From the NCBI GenBank assembly GCA_002345625.1, contig DDWE01000149.1:1-5995 (forward strand): a stretch of 5,995 bases of DNA, read 5' to 3'. Shown here in pieces: positions 1-5,873 of the stretch (position 1 is the first letter of the stretch; every line of letters begins with the position of its first letter). The position numbers were made by a program, and so were the translations under genes. This DNA comes from Desulfuromonadaceae bacterium UBA2294. Its GTDB lineage: Bacteria > Desulfobacterota > Desulfuromonadia > Desulfuromonadales > UBA2294. Below the pieces are notes generated by a model. That model did no database searches, was not told the origin of the DNA, and worked only from the letters and a program-made list of their open reading frames with translations.

Positions 1-830
1 ATCAAGGCCGGCACCTTCACCACTTTACTAAATCCGGCCGCCCGCAACCGCTTCGCCGCATTCTCGACAAACCCGCTCCCCTGCTTGAGCAGATGCGGAT
101 TCCCCGTGTAATGAAACAGCGCCCCGCGCCGCTTGAGCACCCGATACAACTCCCGATAAAAGGCTTCCCCGTACAGCTCACCGGCCAACGAGAAGCGCGG
201 CGGATCGTGAATCACCGCGTCGAACGATTCTGCCGGCAGCGTCTGGATATAGGCCCCGACATCAGCCTGCACCTGCTCGATGCCGGCCGCATTCAGCCCC
301 TGCGACCAGGGGTTTCTGGCCCGCAGAGCCATCACCGTAGCGCTGTGTTCCACCGTCAAGACTGAACGCGCCCCGAGCTGCAGAGCGACTGTCGCCGCGT
401 AGCCGAGGCCACTACAGGTATCGAGCACCCGGGCGCCCTTTTTCACCACCTGCGCCGCCATCTGCCCGGCGCTCTCGAAGGGATTGATCCCCTTCGAGAT
501 ATGCATCTTCACCCCGCTGATCTCCAGCAAGGGCGCTTGCCCGGTCGGGACCAGCTTATAGTAACCATCGGTACGATCCTCGAGCACATCGAGGCGGCCC
601 GCCTCCAGAACAAAGATCCGGTTCTCCTTGCCGGCAATCTGTCGCAGATCATCCTGATTGAGGCGGTTTTTGGCATCGAGAATCAACGCGCCGTCAGCCA
701 GGGCAAAGCTGCCGACCGAACGATTCAGGTCGACGGAGATATCGATGCGCATAGCTCCGCTATCAATGGCGTCGAGAATCTGCCGCGCCTGCGCGGCATA
801 AAACCAGTAGGTAAATTCAGACGTGGTCAA
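1..830 (-). CDS. Class I SAM-dependent methyltransferase, COG2521-like (C-terminus cut by window edge)
   Basis: Partial gene: 276 codons are visible and the 3' end lies beyond the left edge. An N-terminal region of about 130 residues precedes a Rossmann methyltransferase core. Motif I is LDTCSGLGY (residues 136-144). The acidic residue after strand 2 is E161 (VEHS), motif II/III is D190, and the catalytic-type motif IV is DPPRFSLAGELY (209-220), followed by RVLKRRGALFHYTG (230-243). The DPPRF/FHYTG pattern matches, from memory, the uncharacterised COG2521 methyltransferases. A DPP(Y/F)-like motif IV is common in enzymes methylating nitrogen atoms of nucleic acids or proteins, but the substrate here is unknown. 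The start is TTG at 830: the frame is open from 929 with no ATG, GTG or TTG upstream of it, and the next start would be Met27. No clear Shine-Dalgarno precedes the TTG, so coupling to the upstream UPF0270 gene (29 bp away) is plausible. The methyltransferase fold is secure; the exact family is less so. Confidence 0.85.
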   Translation of the reverse strand, partial: MTTSEFTYWFYAAQARQILDAIDSGAMRIDISVDLNRSVGSFALADGALILDAKNRLNQDDLRQIAGKENRIFVLEAGRLDVLEDRTDGYYKLVPTGQAPLLEISGVKMHISKGINPFESAGQMAAQVVKKGARVLDTCSGLGYAATVALQLGARSVLTVEHSATVMALRARNPWSQGLNAAGIEQVQADVGAYIQTLPAESFDAVIHDPPRFSLAGELYGEAFYRELYRVLKRRGALFHYTGNPHLLKQGSGFVENAAKRLRAAGFSKVVKVPAL

Positions 831-859
831 GATTGCACCGTTGGGCAGAGAAGACCGGA

Positions 860-1105
860 TCAGGGTTTTCGGGGGACGATATTGGCGGTTTCCGATTGCA
901 GATCGAAGACGACTTTGATTTTTTTCTGCTTAAACTGGCGAAGGACCTGTTCAACCTTCTCCTCCAGGGTGCCACCGGCATCACCCCAGTCGGCACCATC
1001 GCGGGTGACGAATTCGCGGATCAGGTTACGCAGGGTCTGCGGGTCGAGCTGTTCATAGGGGATTTCGACCCCGTCTTCGTTCCGGCCGGATTGATCTTCG
1101 GACAT
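860..1105 (-). CDS. yheU: UPF0270 (YheU) family protein
   Basis: Small cytosolic protein of 81 residues. Residues 14-78 align throughout with E. coli YheU (about 72 aa): IPYEQLDPQTLRNLIREFV, then the DGADWGD turn, TLEEKVEQVLRQ, and the closing ETANIVPRK, where YheU has ETVNIMP. The first 13 residues are a polar, charged extension that YheU lacks. The molecular function of UPF0270 is not established. The ATG at 1105 is preceded by a strong GAGGTG ribosome site about 5 nt upstream (minus strand, near 1110-1116), so the extended start is supported. The gene lies 72 bp after the permease and 29 bp before the methyltransferase on the same strand, so it is probably co-transcribed with the methyltransferase. 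Confidence 0.92.
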   Translation of the reverse strand: MSEDQSGRNEDGVEIPYEQLDPQTLRNLIREFVTRDGADWGDAGGTLEEKVEQVLRQFKQKKIKVVFDLQSETANIVPRKP

Positions 1106-1177
1106 GATTCACCTCGATACGGATGCGGCATCCAGCATAAGGCAAAGCCGGTCAAAGAGCGAATCATTATTGCCCGG

Positions 1178-2125
1178 TTAGATCAGGGCAAACTGCCGCA
1201 GCAGGAAGATCCCCAAAGTGGTGGAGAGCAGCGAACCTAAAGAGGTCGCCGCGATAATCGCGGCGGCAAGATGATGATTGGCCTTCATCGCCTGGGCCAT
1301 GGGATAGCTGGCGGCGGCGGTCGGTGCCGCGCACATCAGGTAGAGGACACCGAGACATTCACCACGCAATCCAACGGCAACGCCGCCAGCCGTCAGCAGC
1401 AACGGCACCAGCAGCAGCTTGCCGGCGACCGCCCAGTAGAGAGGCCGCGACGCCTGAAACTCATAGAGGCGGATGGTGGCTCCTGCGCAGAGCAACGCCA
1501 GCGGCAGGGTCATCTGGGCGAAATAACTGCCGGTGTTGAGCACGATCTGTGACACCTTTATGCCGCTCAACGAGATCAACACCCCGGCAGCAATCGCCAG
1601 AATCAACGGATTTTTCAGGATTCCGGTAAATACAGGCAGCAGCTTCCCCTGGCCAACCGCTTCGCCCCGGTGCCGGGTCAGGGTGATCACGGCCAGCACA
1701 TTAAACAGGGTGGTCATCACGGCCAGATAGACTGAGGCCGTGGTGACCGAGGCTTCACCAAAAGCACTCAGGCAAAACGCCAGGCCGATGATCCCCATGT
1801 TGCTGCGATAGGCGCCCTGAACAAAGACCCCACGGTCACGGGGTTCCTGCAGCCGTGGTGCCACCACCCGGTCGAGCAGCAGGAAGAGGATAACGGTCGC
1901 AATCAGCGCATAACCGACCAGAGTCACGGGGAGGCCATGGCGAAAATCGGTCTCGACCAGTTTGACAAACAACAGGCAGGGCAGAGTCACCTTAAACACC
2001 AGTTCGGAGCCGATACGGGCGAACTCGTCAGTGATCCAACCCAGACGTTTAAACAGAATCCCCAGGCCGAGGATGCAAAAGACCGGGGCGGTTATCAGGA
2101 TGGCAAAATGAAAATCAGCCCACAT
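1178..2125 (-). CDS. AEC-family transporter (auxin efflux carrier / malonate permease type)
   Basis: Integral inner-membrane secondary transporter of 315 residues, the usual length for bacterial AEC (PF03547) members. About ten hydrophobic segments arranged as two five-helix halves can be read, roughly at 5-27, 39-58, 66-85, 109-123, 129-149, 171-188, 201-220, 231-252, 257-279 and 285-310. Family hallmarks are the KVTLPCLLFVKL segment (45-56), RSNMGIIGLAF (107-117) at the unwound helix of the first half, LKNPLILA (170-177) starting the second half, and LPLALLCAGATIRL (207-220). Bacterial AEC proteins export or import organic anions such as malate or malonate, or are uncharacterised; nothing here fixes the substrate. 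The ATG at 2125 is the only reasonable start, because an in-frame stop lies 9-12 nt upstream. The ribosome site is weak. It sits between the rhodanese and yheU genes on the same strand with gaps of 108 and 72 bp, so operon membership is uncertain. Confidence 0.93.
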   Translation of the reverse strand: MWADFHFAILITAPVFCILGLGILFKRLGWITDEFARIGSELVFKVTLPCLLFVKLVETDFRHGLPVTLVGYALIATVILFLLLDRVVAPRLQEPRDRGVFVQGAYRSNMGIIGLAFCLSAFGEASVTTASVYLAVMTTLFNVLAVITLTRHRGEAVGQGKLLPVFTGILKNPLILAIAAGVLISLSGIKVSQIVLNTGSYFAQMTLPLALLCAGATIRLYEFQASRPLYWAVAGKLLLVPLLLTAGGVAVGLRGECLGVLYLMCAAPTAAASYPMAQAMKANHHLAAAIIAATSLGSLLSTTLGIFLLRQFALI

Positions 2126-2233
2126 CCGTGTGTCTCACATCGTGAAAACAGCCGGAAAATCGCGGCGCGCACCCCGGTTCAACCGTCTGGCGCGGGTAAA
2201 AACCCCACCCATTTGACCGCGGTCAGAGACCGG

Positions 2234-2671
2234 TTACTGGCCTTCGGTCAACGGAATACAGCTCCAGCCTTCCTGCCCTTTGGCCAGGATCAGCAGACGC
2301 TCGGAGGCGATGCCGCGCTCCAGCAGATAATCGTAGGTGCGGGTTGCCCCGCCGGCGCCGCGCGGACAGACCACCACAATCGGATCGTTGTTGCTTTGCA
2401 GCCGCCCGATAATCGCGTCGATCTTCGCCCGGTCAGCATCACTCTTGACCGGATAAGCGTGAGTGGCGATCGCCCCGATGATGTGGTGGCGGACAAACTC
2501 ACCCTCAACCTGGATATCGACGAGATTGGTCGGCAGCCCGTCGTTCAATCGGGCCTCGAGGTCGGCGGCACTGATGTAGTTGTAGGCCGGGGCGGGATCG
2601 GCCGCGCCGACCGGCATGGCGAAGATGAGTGCGGCGAGCAGCAACAGGGCAAAACGCGAAAAGATCGACAT
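2234..2671 (-). CDS. Exported single-domain rhodanese-like protein
   Basis: A protein of 145 residues with a Sec signal peptide and one rhodanese domain, so probably periplasmic. The signal has a short n-region (MSIFSR), a hydrophobic core (FALLLLAALIFAM, 7-19) and a likely cleavage near VGA-A (residues 21-24). The rhodanese fold begins at ISAADLEARL (33-42). It continues through LVDIQ (50-54), then RHHIIGAI (61-68) in place of the usual GHIPGAI, and carries the catalytic-position cysteine C102 in VVVCPRGAGGA (99-109). It ends with ILAKGQEGW (128-136), where many relatives have GG-x-x-GW. C102 at the head of the active-site loop is compatible with sulfurtransferase or thiol chemistry, but the substrate is unknown. 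The ATG at 2671 has a near-ideal GGAGGAG ribosome site 5 nt upstream. It is the first of the leftward genes after a 145-bp gap with a possible promoter. No obvious redox partner is next to it. Confidence 0.9.
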   Translation of the reverse strand: MSIFSRFALLLLAALIFAMPVGAADPAPAYNYISAADLEARLNDGLPTNLVDIQVEGEFVRHHIIGAIATHAYPVKSDADRAKIDAIIGRLQSNNDPIVVVCPRGAGGATRTYDYLLERGIASERLLILAKGQEGWSCIPLTEGQ

Positions 2672-2727
2672 GAACTCCTCCAGAGCTAAGTGGTTGTTGC
2701 CGACCGAAGGCGATCAGCAAAGATCGA

Positions 2728-2756
2728 CTTTAATCGCTAGCCGGGCAACGTGGCAA
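2728..2756 (-). promoter_or_regulatory. Possible sigma-70-type promoter for the rhodanese gene
   Basis: Read on the minus strand: a TTGCCA -35 element (2756-2751), a 17-bp spacer, and TTAAAG (2733-2728) as a poor -10. An AT-rich stretch directly upstream of the -35 could act as an UP element. It would place the transcript start about 50 nt before the ATG at 2671. The -10 matches the consensus at only three positions, so this is tentative. Confidence 0.3.
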
Positions 2757-2791
2757 ATTAAAAATTCCCGTAGCAGCTTCTATCGTCAGTG

Positions 2792-2813
2792 AAAAAACCG
2801 ATGGGCAACGGCC
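2792..2813 (-). terminator. Weak candidate terminator after the DUF523-DUF1722 gene
   Basis: On the minus strand, just past the stop codon at 2817, CCG and CGG (within 2811-2798) can pair around an 8-nt loop, with two flanking G-U pairs. Six T residues (2797-2792) follow directly. The T-tract and position fit an intrinsic terminator, but the stem is short, so I give it low confidence. Confidence 0.25.
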
Positions 2814-2816
2814 GCT

Positions 2817-3770
2817 TCAGACATGGTTGCGCAGTTGCAGTTCGATCGGGTGCGGATTCAGGTAGTATTGCTGCGCCAGATAGGGTTGGCCGTACTTGCG
2901 CACAAAATGATTGAGCATGGTGACCGGGACGATCAAGGGCAGCTTTTTCTGCCGGTACAGTTCAAAGAGTTCCAACAGCTCCTGTTTCTCGTCGGCACTG
3001 AGCTGCTGTTTGAAATAACCCATGATGTGCTGCAGGACGTTGACCTGTTTCTGCACCGTGACCTTCAGGCGCAGACCGCGCATCAGCAGCTGCAGATAAC
3101 GGTCATACAGCTCGGTTTCCGGCAGCGCCTTCGCACCGGCCACCAGTTTGCCCATCTCCCGGTAGATTTCAGTACTGTGGGCCAGCAACAGCAATTTGTG
3201 CCGGCTGTGGAATTCGATCAGGGAACCGATGGAGAGGCCGCCGGCCACCAGCTGCCGCCAGCGCCGGAGGGTAAAGATGGCCTCGATGAAATTCTCGCGC
3301 AGCGCCGGGTCGTTGAGCCGCCCGTCCTCCTCCACCGGCAACAGGGGGAAGTGCTCCATAAAGGCACGGGCAAACAAGCCGACGCCGGCTTTTTTCGGCA
3401 CCCCGTGATGATCGTAGAGTTTCACCCGCTCCATGCCGCTGCTCGGCGAGCCCGATTTGAAGACAAACCCACACAGGTTTTCCGGCTCGAGAGCCACGAC
3501 CCTCTCCTTGGCCCAGGCCTGCATCCGTTCCGTGATGTCCTCACCGCTTCTGGAAAAAACCAGCCGCGGTGCACCCTCCTCACCCGTCAGACGCAGGGCC
3601 TCACGCGGCGTCGACAGTCCCAGCTCGACTTCAGGACAGACCGGGACGAAATCGACGTAACAGCCCAGGGTGTCGACAAGAAAATGGTCAAGCTTGTGAC
3701 CGCCGTCAAAACGGACCTGTTCGCCGAGTAGACAAGAGCTGACGCCGAGCCGGATTTTTGTGTCCTCCAT
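2817..3770 (-). CDS. DUF523-DUF1722 fusion (TudS-like N-terminus, YbgA-like C-terminus)
   Basis: Protein of 317 residues from ATG 3770. The N-terminal DUF523 domain (about 5-145) contains GVSSCLLG with C13, RFDGGHK, VPVCPEVELGLSTPREALRL with C45, and FKSGSPSSGMERVKLY. DUF523 is now known for TudS, a [4Fe-4S] thiouracil desulfidase with three cluster cysteines. Here the usual SPSCG cysteine is Ser111, while another Cys (C100) lies 11 residues earlier. The C-terminal DUF1722/YbgA domain (about 180-317) contains FHSRHKLLLLAHS (187-199), QKQVNVLQHIMGYFK (240-254), LPLIVPVTMLNHFVRKYG (277-294), then QPYLAQQYYLNPHP ending in LRNHV. E. coli ybgA sits beside the photolyase gene phr; the function of this fusion is not established. 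Start choice: a GTG at 3776 is possible, but TAAGGAG overlaps it and lies 5 nt before the ATG at 3770, so the ATG is preferred. The gene is divergent from the SDR operon. Confidence 0.93.
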   Translation of the reverse strand: MEDTKIRLGVSSCLLGEQVRFDGGHKLDHFLVDTLGCYVDFVPVCPEVELGLSTPREALRLTGEEGAPRLVFSRSGEDITERMQAWAKERVVALEPENLCGFVFKSGSPSSGMERVKLYDHHGVPKKAGVGLFARAFMEHFPLLPVEEDGRLNDPALRENFIEAIFTLRRWRQLVAGGLSIGSLIEFHSRHKLLLLAHSTEIYREMGKLVAGAKALPETELYDRYLQLLMRGLRLKVTVQKQVNVLQHIMGYFKQQLSADEKQELLELFELYRQKKLPLIVPVTMLNHFVRKYGQPYLAQQYYLNPHPIELQLRNHV

Positions 3771-3775
3771 GACCA

Positions 3776-3782
3776 CTCCTTA
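3776..3782 (-). promoter_or_regulatory. Ribosome binding site fixing the DUF523-DUF1722 start
   Basis: Minus-strand TAAGGAG overlaps the first base of an in-frame GTG (3776-3774) and stands 5 nt before the ATG at 3770-3768. The spacing rules out the GTG and selects the ATG, shortening the protein by two residues relative to the longest reading. Confidence 0.75.
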
Positions 3783-3812
3783 CACATAAAATGAATTACT
3801 GAAGCCGATTGA

Positions 3813-3840
3813 AGTCTAGCGGAAACGAGGTGACTGGCAA
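3813..3840 (-). promoter_or_regulatory. Probable promoter of the DUF523-DUF1722 gene
   Basis: Read on the minus strand: TTGCCA (3840-3835, five of six consensus positions), a 16-bp spacer and TAGACT (3818-3813, four of six). Transcription would begin near 3806, giving a leader of about 36 nt with the ribosome site near its end. It lies inside the divergent region, so its upstream side faces the inverted repeat at 3851-3875. Confidence 0.45.
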
Positions 3841-3848
3841 GGGACGGA

Positions 3849-3878
3849 TTGTATTGTCGCTTAAGTCTGCAATACTTC
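3849..3878 (+). promoter_or_regulatory. Candidate operator/promoter of the SDR operon (inverted repeat GTATTG-N13-CAATAC)
   Basis: GTATTG (3851-3856) and CAATAC (3870-3875) are perfect inverted arms around 13 bp. A CTTAAG palindrome (3860-3865) sits almost exactly at the centre. The left arm overlaps a weak -35-like TTGTAT (3849-3854) and the right arm a weak -10-like TACTTC (3873-3878), 18 bp apart. A dyad spanning an over-long spacer between poor promoter elements is the known layout of MerR-family activated promoters. The assignment to such a regulator is inference. The dyad ends 32 bp before the SDR start. Confidence 0.35.
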
Positions 3879-3892
3879 AACAAACGCTAACG

Positions 3893-3898
3893 AAGGAC
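3893..3898 (+). promoter_or_regulatory. Ribosome binding site for the SDR gene
   Basis: AAGGAC lies 9 nt before TTG 3908. The other in-frame TTG at 3899 directly abuts this motif, which is too close for initiation. The site therefore favours TTG 3908, although neither start is strong. Confidence 0.5.
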
Positions 3899-3907
3899 TT
3901 GATCAAT

Positions 3908-5410
3908 TTGAACAGCCAACAAAATCTGCTGCTGGTCGCTGGCGCGACCGGCTACATCGGTAGCCGACTGATCCCTCTGCTTTTGGCGCAGGGGCACCGG
4001 GTGCGCGCTCTGGCGCGTGATCCGGCCAAGCTGCGCGAACGGCCGGGGATGAATCATCCGCAGCTGGAGATCGTCCAGGCCGACCTGCTCGACCCAATCT
4101 CTTTGCACAAGGCTTGCAGCGGTTGCCGGTCGGCCTACTATCTGGTCCATTCGATGAACCCGGCCAATCGCGATTTCGCCCACAGCGATCGCCAGGCAGC
4201 GACCAACATGGTGGCAGCGACGGAAGCAACCGGCGTTAAGCGCATCATCTACCTCAGCGGCCTGGGTGAAGAGGGGGCGAATCTCAGCGCCCACCTGCGC
4301 TCGCGCACCGAGGTCGGGACGATTCTCTCGGCCGGCCAGGTGCCGGTGACCGTGTTTCGCGCCGCCATGATCATCGGTTCAGGCAGCGCCTCTTTTGAAA
4401 TCCTCCGCTATCTGGTGGAACGCCTGCCGGTGATGATCACCCCACGCTGGGTTGACACCCCCTGTCAGCCGATCGGCATCCGCAATGTGCTGCATTATCT
4501 GGTGGCCTGCCTCGACGCCCCGACGACGATTGGCGAAACCTTTGATATCGGCCAGGAAGAGGTCCTAACCTACCGGCAGCTGATGACCCTCTTCGCGCAA
4601 GAAGCCGGACTGCGCCGCCGCTGGATTATTCCGGTGCCGGTTTTGACCCCGCGCTTGAGCTCCTACTGGATTCATCTGGTGACCCCGGTCCCGGCGGCTC
4701 TCGCCCGCCCGCTGGCCGAAGGGCTGCGCAACGAGGTCGTCTGTCACGACACACGCATCCGCTCCCTGCTGCCGCAGGAGCTGCTCGATTGCCGCACGGC
4801 AATCCGCCTTGCCCTCGACCGCAGTCACGAACAGCAGATCGCCAGCTCCTGGCGCGATGCCGGCACGCTGCCGCCGGCCGAATGGGCGACGCCGGACGAT
4901 CCGGCCTGGGCCGGCGGCACCCACTTCAGCGATCAACGCCAGATCGAGTTGGCAGCGCCACCGGAGGCGGTCTGGCAAGCCATCACGTCCATCGGCGGCA
5001 CAAACGGCTGGTATTACGCAAACTGGCTCTGGCAGCTGCGCGGCCTCATCGATCGCCTCATCGGCGGCATCGGCCTGCAGCGCGGACGACGCAACGCCGG
5101 CGAACTCTTTGCTGGCGACGCTCTCGACTTCTGGCGTGTCGGTCGGATCGAAAAACCACATTTTTTGCAACTGGTGGCGGAGATGAAACTCCCCGGTCAG
5201 GCGGCGCTGGAATTCCGGCTGACGCCCACCGCCAACGGCTATACCCGGCTGCAATTGCGTGCTCTGTTTCTGCCACGCGGAGTGGCCGGCATCCTTTACT
5301 GGTACGCTGTGACGCCGTTTCATCAGCTGGTATTCAGCGGCCTGCTGCGCGGTATGAGTAAACAGCTCGGCGTCGCCATACTCAGCGGTCCGGACAAACT
5401 ATTGGATTGA
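3908..5410 (+). CDS. Atypical SDR (NAD(P)-binding) fused to a DUF2867 domain
   Basis: About 500 residues. The N-terminal half is an atypical/extended short-chain dehydrogenase: strand 1 plus dinucleotide loop LLLVAGATGYIGSRL (7-21), ALARDP (34-39) whose Arg after strand 2 suggests NADP(H), QADLLDP (57-63), YYLVHSM (77-83), and RIIYLSGLGE (112-121). I see no classical YxxxK active-site pair, so it may bind rather than oxidise or reduce, or use different residues. The C-terminal part (about 342-490) is DUF2867: IELAAPPEAVWQAI opens it, followed by GWYYANWLWQLRGLIDRLIG, the GDALDFWRV segment and RGVAGILYWYAVTPFHQLVF near the end. Its opening strand-helix pattern resembles SRPBCC ligand-binding folds. 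The frame stays open back to a TTG at 3809, but that stretch holds the candidate operator and the Rossmann strand should start near the N-terminus, so TTG 3908 is preferred. It is co-transcribed with the SRPBCC gene 10 bp downstream. Substrate unknown. Confidence 0.9.
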   Translation: MNSQQNLLLVAGATGYIGSRLIPLLLAQGHRVRALARDPAKLRERPGMNHPQLEIVQADLLDPISLHKACSGCRSAYYLVHSMNPANRDFAHSDRQAATNMVAATEATGVKRIIYLSGLGEEGANLSAHLRSRTEVGTILSAGQVPVTVFRAAMIIGSGSASFEILRYLVERLPVMITPRWVDTPCQPIGIRNVLHYLVACLDAPTTIGETFDIGQEEVLTYRQLMTLFAQEAGLRRRWIIPVPVLTPRLSSYWIHLVTPVPAALARPLAEGLRNEVVCHDTRIRSLLPQELLDCRTAIRLALDRSHEQQIASSWRDAGTLPPAEWATPDDPAWAGGTHFSDQRQIELAAPPEAVWQAITSIGGTNGWYYANWLWQLRGLIDRLIGGIGLQRGRRNAGELFAGDALDFWRVGRIEKPHFLQLVAEMKLPGQAALEFRLTPTANGYTRLQLRALFLPRGVAGILYWYAVTPFHQLVFSGLLRGMSKQLGVAILSGPDKLLD

Positions 5411-5420
5411 AGGGATAACC

Positions 5421-5873
5421 ATGAACCGTCTGGAAAGAGAGGTCGTCCTCAACGTTGACCCACAAACGCTGTGGTCCTTTATCGCCACCCCGCTGAACCT
5501 CAACCTGTTGACTCCGCCCGACCTGCAGTTCGCCATCCTGTCTGATGTACCGGAAAAGATGTACGATGGCCTACTGTTGCGCTATGAAATCACTCTGCCC
5601 CTGATTGGCAAACAGCACTGGCTGACCGAAATCAGGGAGATTGTCGACGGAGTCTCTTTTGTCGATGAACAACGCGCCGGCCCCTACAAATCATGGCACC
5701 ACCGGCATGTGATCAGTGCAGAAGATGACGGCCGGTCACGCATGCGTGATGAGGTCCGCTACCGGCTCCCCTTCGGAGTTGCCGGAGTGGTGGCACATCA
5801 AGTCTGGGTCAAGTCGCAGCTGGAGCGGATTTTTAATTATCGGGAGCAGAAACTGGGTGAGCTGTTCCCCTGA
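5421..5873 (+). CDS. SRPBCC-family protein (START/Bet v1-like, COG4276-type)
   Basis: Soluble cytosolic protein of 150 residues, typical for a single SRPBCC domain with a hydrophobic ligand cavity. The first strand and helix read REVVLNVDPQTLWSFIATP (6-24) and LNLLTPP follows (27-33). Conserved features are LRYEITLPLIG (53-63), HWLTEI (66-71), FVDEQRAGPYKSWHHRH (80-96), MRDEVRYRLPFG (108-119) and the long C-terminal helix VKSQLERIFNYREQKL (130-145). The GPY-x-x-W-x-H-x-H block is what I recall as typical of the COG4276 subgroup, which has no assigned ligand. The ATG at 5421 is preceded by AAGGGAT, 10 bp after the SDR stop, so the two genes form an operon. A role in binding or presenting a hydrophobic substrate to the SDR partner is inference from adjacency. 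Confidence 0.92.
   Translation: MNRLEREVVLNVDPQTLWSFIATPLNLNLLTPPDLQFAILSDVPEKMYDGLLLRYEITLPLIGKQHWLTEIREIVDGVSFVDEQRAGPYKSWHHRHVISAEDDGRSRMRDEVRYRLPFGVAGVVAHQVWVKSQLERIFNYREQKLGELFP

Noticed and set aside
1122..1134. GGATGC-G-GCATCC dyad upstream of the UPF0270 gene
   Set aside because: Six-base arms with a 1-nt centre; no promoter elements at proper spacing could be placed around it, so an operator call would be guesswork.
501..1240. Overlapping plus-strand frames (501-1058 and 833-1240)
   Set aside because: They are antisense to the methyltransferase and UPF0270 genes, both supported by conserved motifs.
2175..2185. CGGTT-C-AACCG inverted repeat in the rhodanese-permease gap
   Set aside because: The arms are 5 bp with a 1-nt centre, which neither folds as a hairpin nor stands out statistically.
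2214..2225. Perfect 12-bp palindrome TGACCGCGGTCA after the rhodanese stop
   Set aside because: A 12-bp palindrome is expected about once or twice by chance in 6 kb, there is no T-tract and no second copy, and it lies downstream of a gene rather than in a promoter.
1937..2689. 250-codon plus-strand open frame spanning the permease start and rhodanese gene
   Set aside because: It crosses two minus-strand genes and their intergenic gap without any motif; the frame is a by-product of composition.
2823..3731. 302-codon plus-strand open frame opposite the DUF523-DUF1722 gene
   Set aside because: It is antisense to a gene with clear family motifs; its Q/R/H-rich composition is typical of the shadow frame of GC-rich coding DNA and it has no ribosome site.
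4565..5323. 252-codon minus-strand open frame opposite the SDR-DUF2867 gene
   Set aside because: It lies wholly inside a well-supported gene and has no recognisable motif; the absence of stops follows from GC-rich codon use on the other strand.
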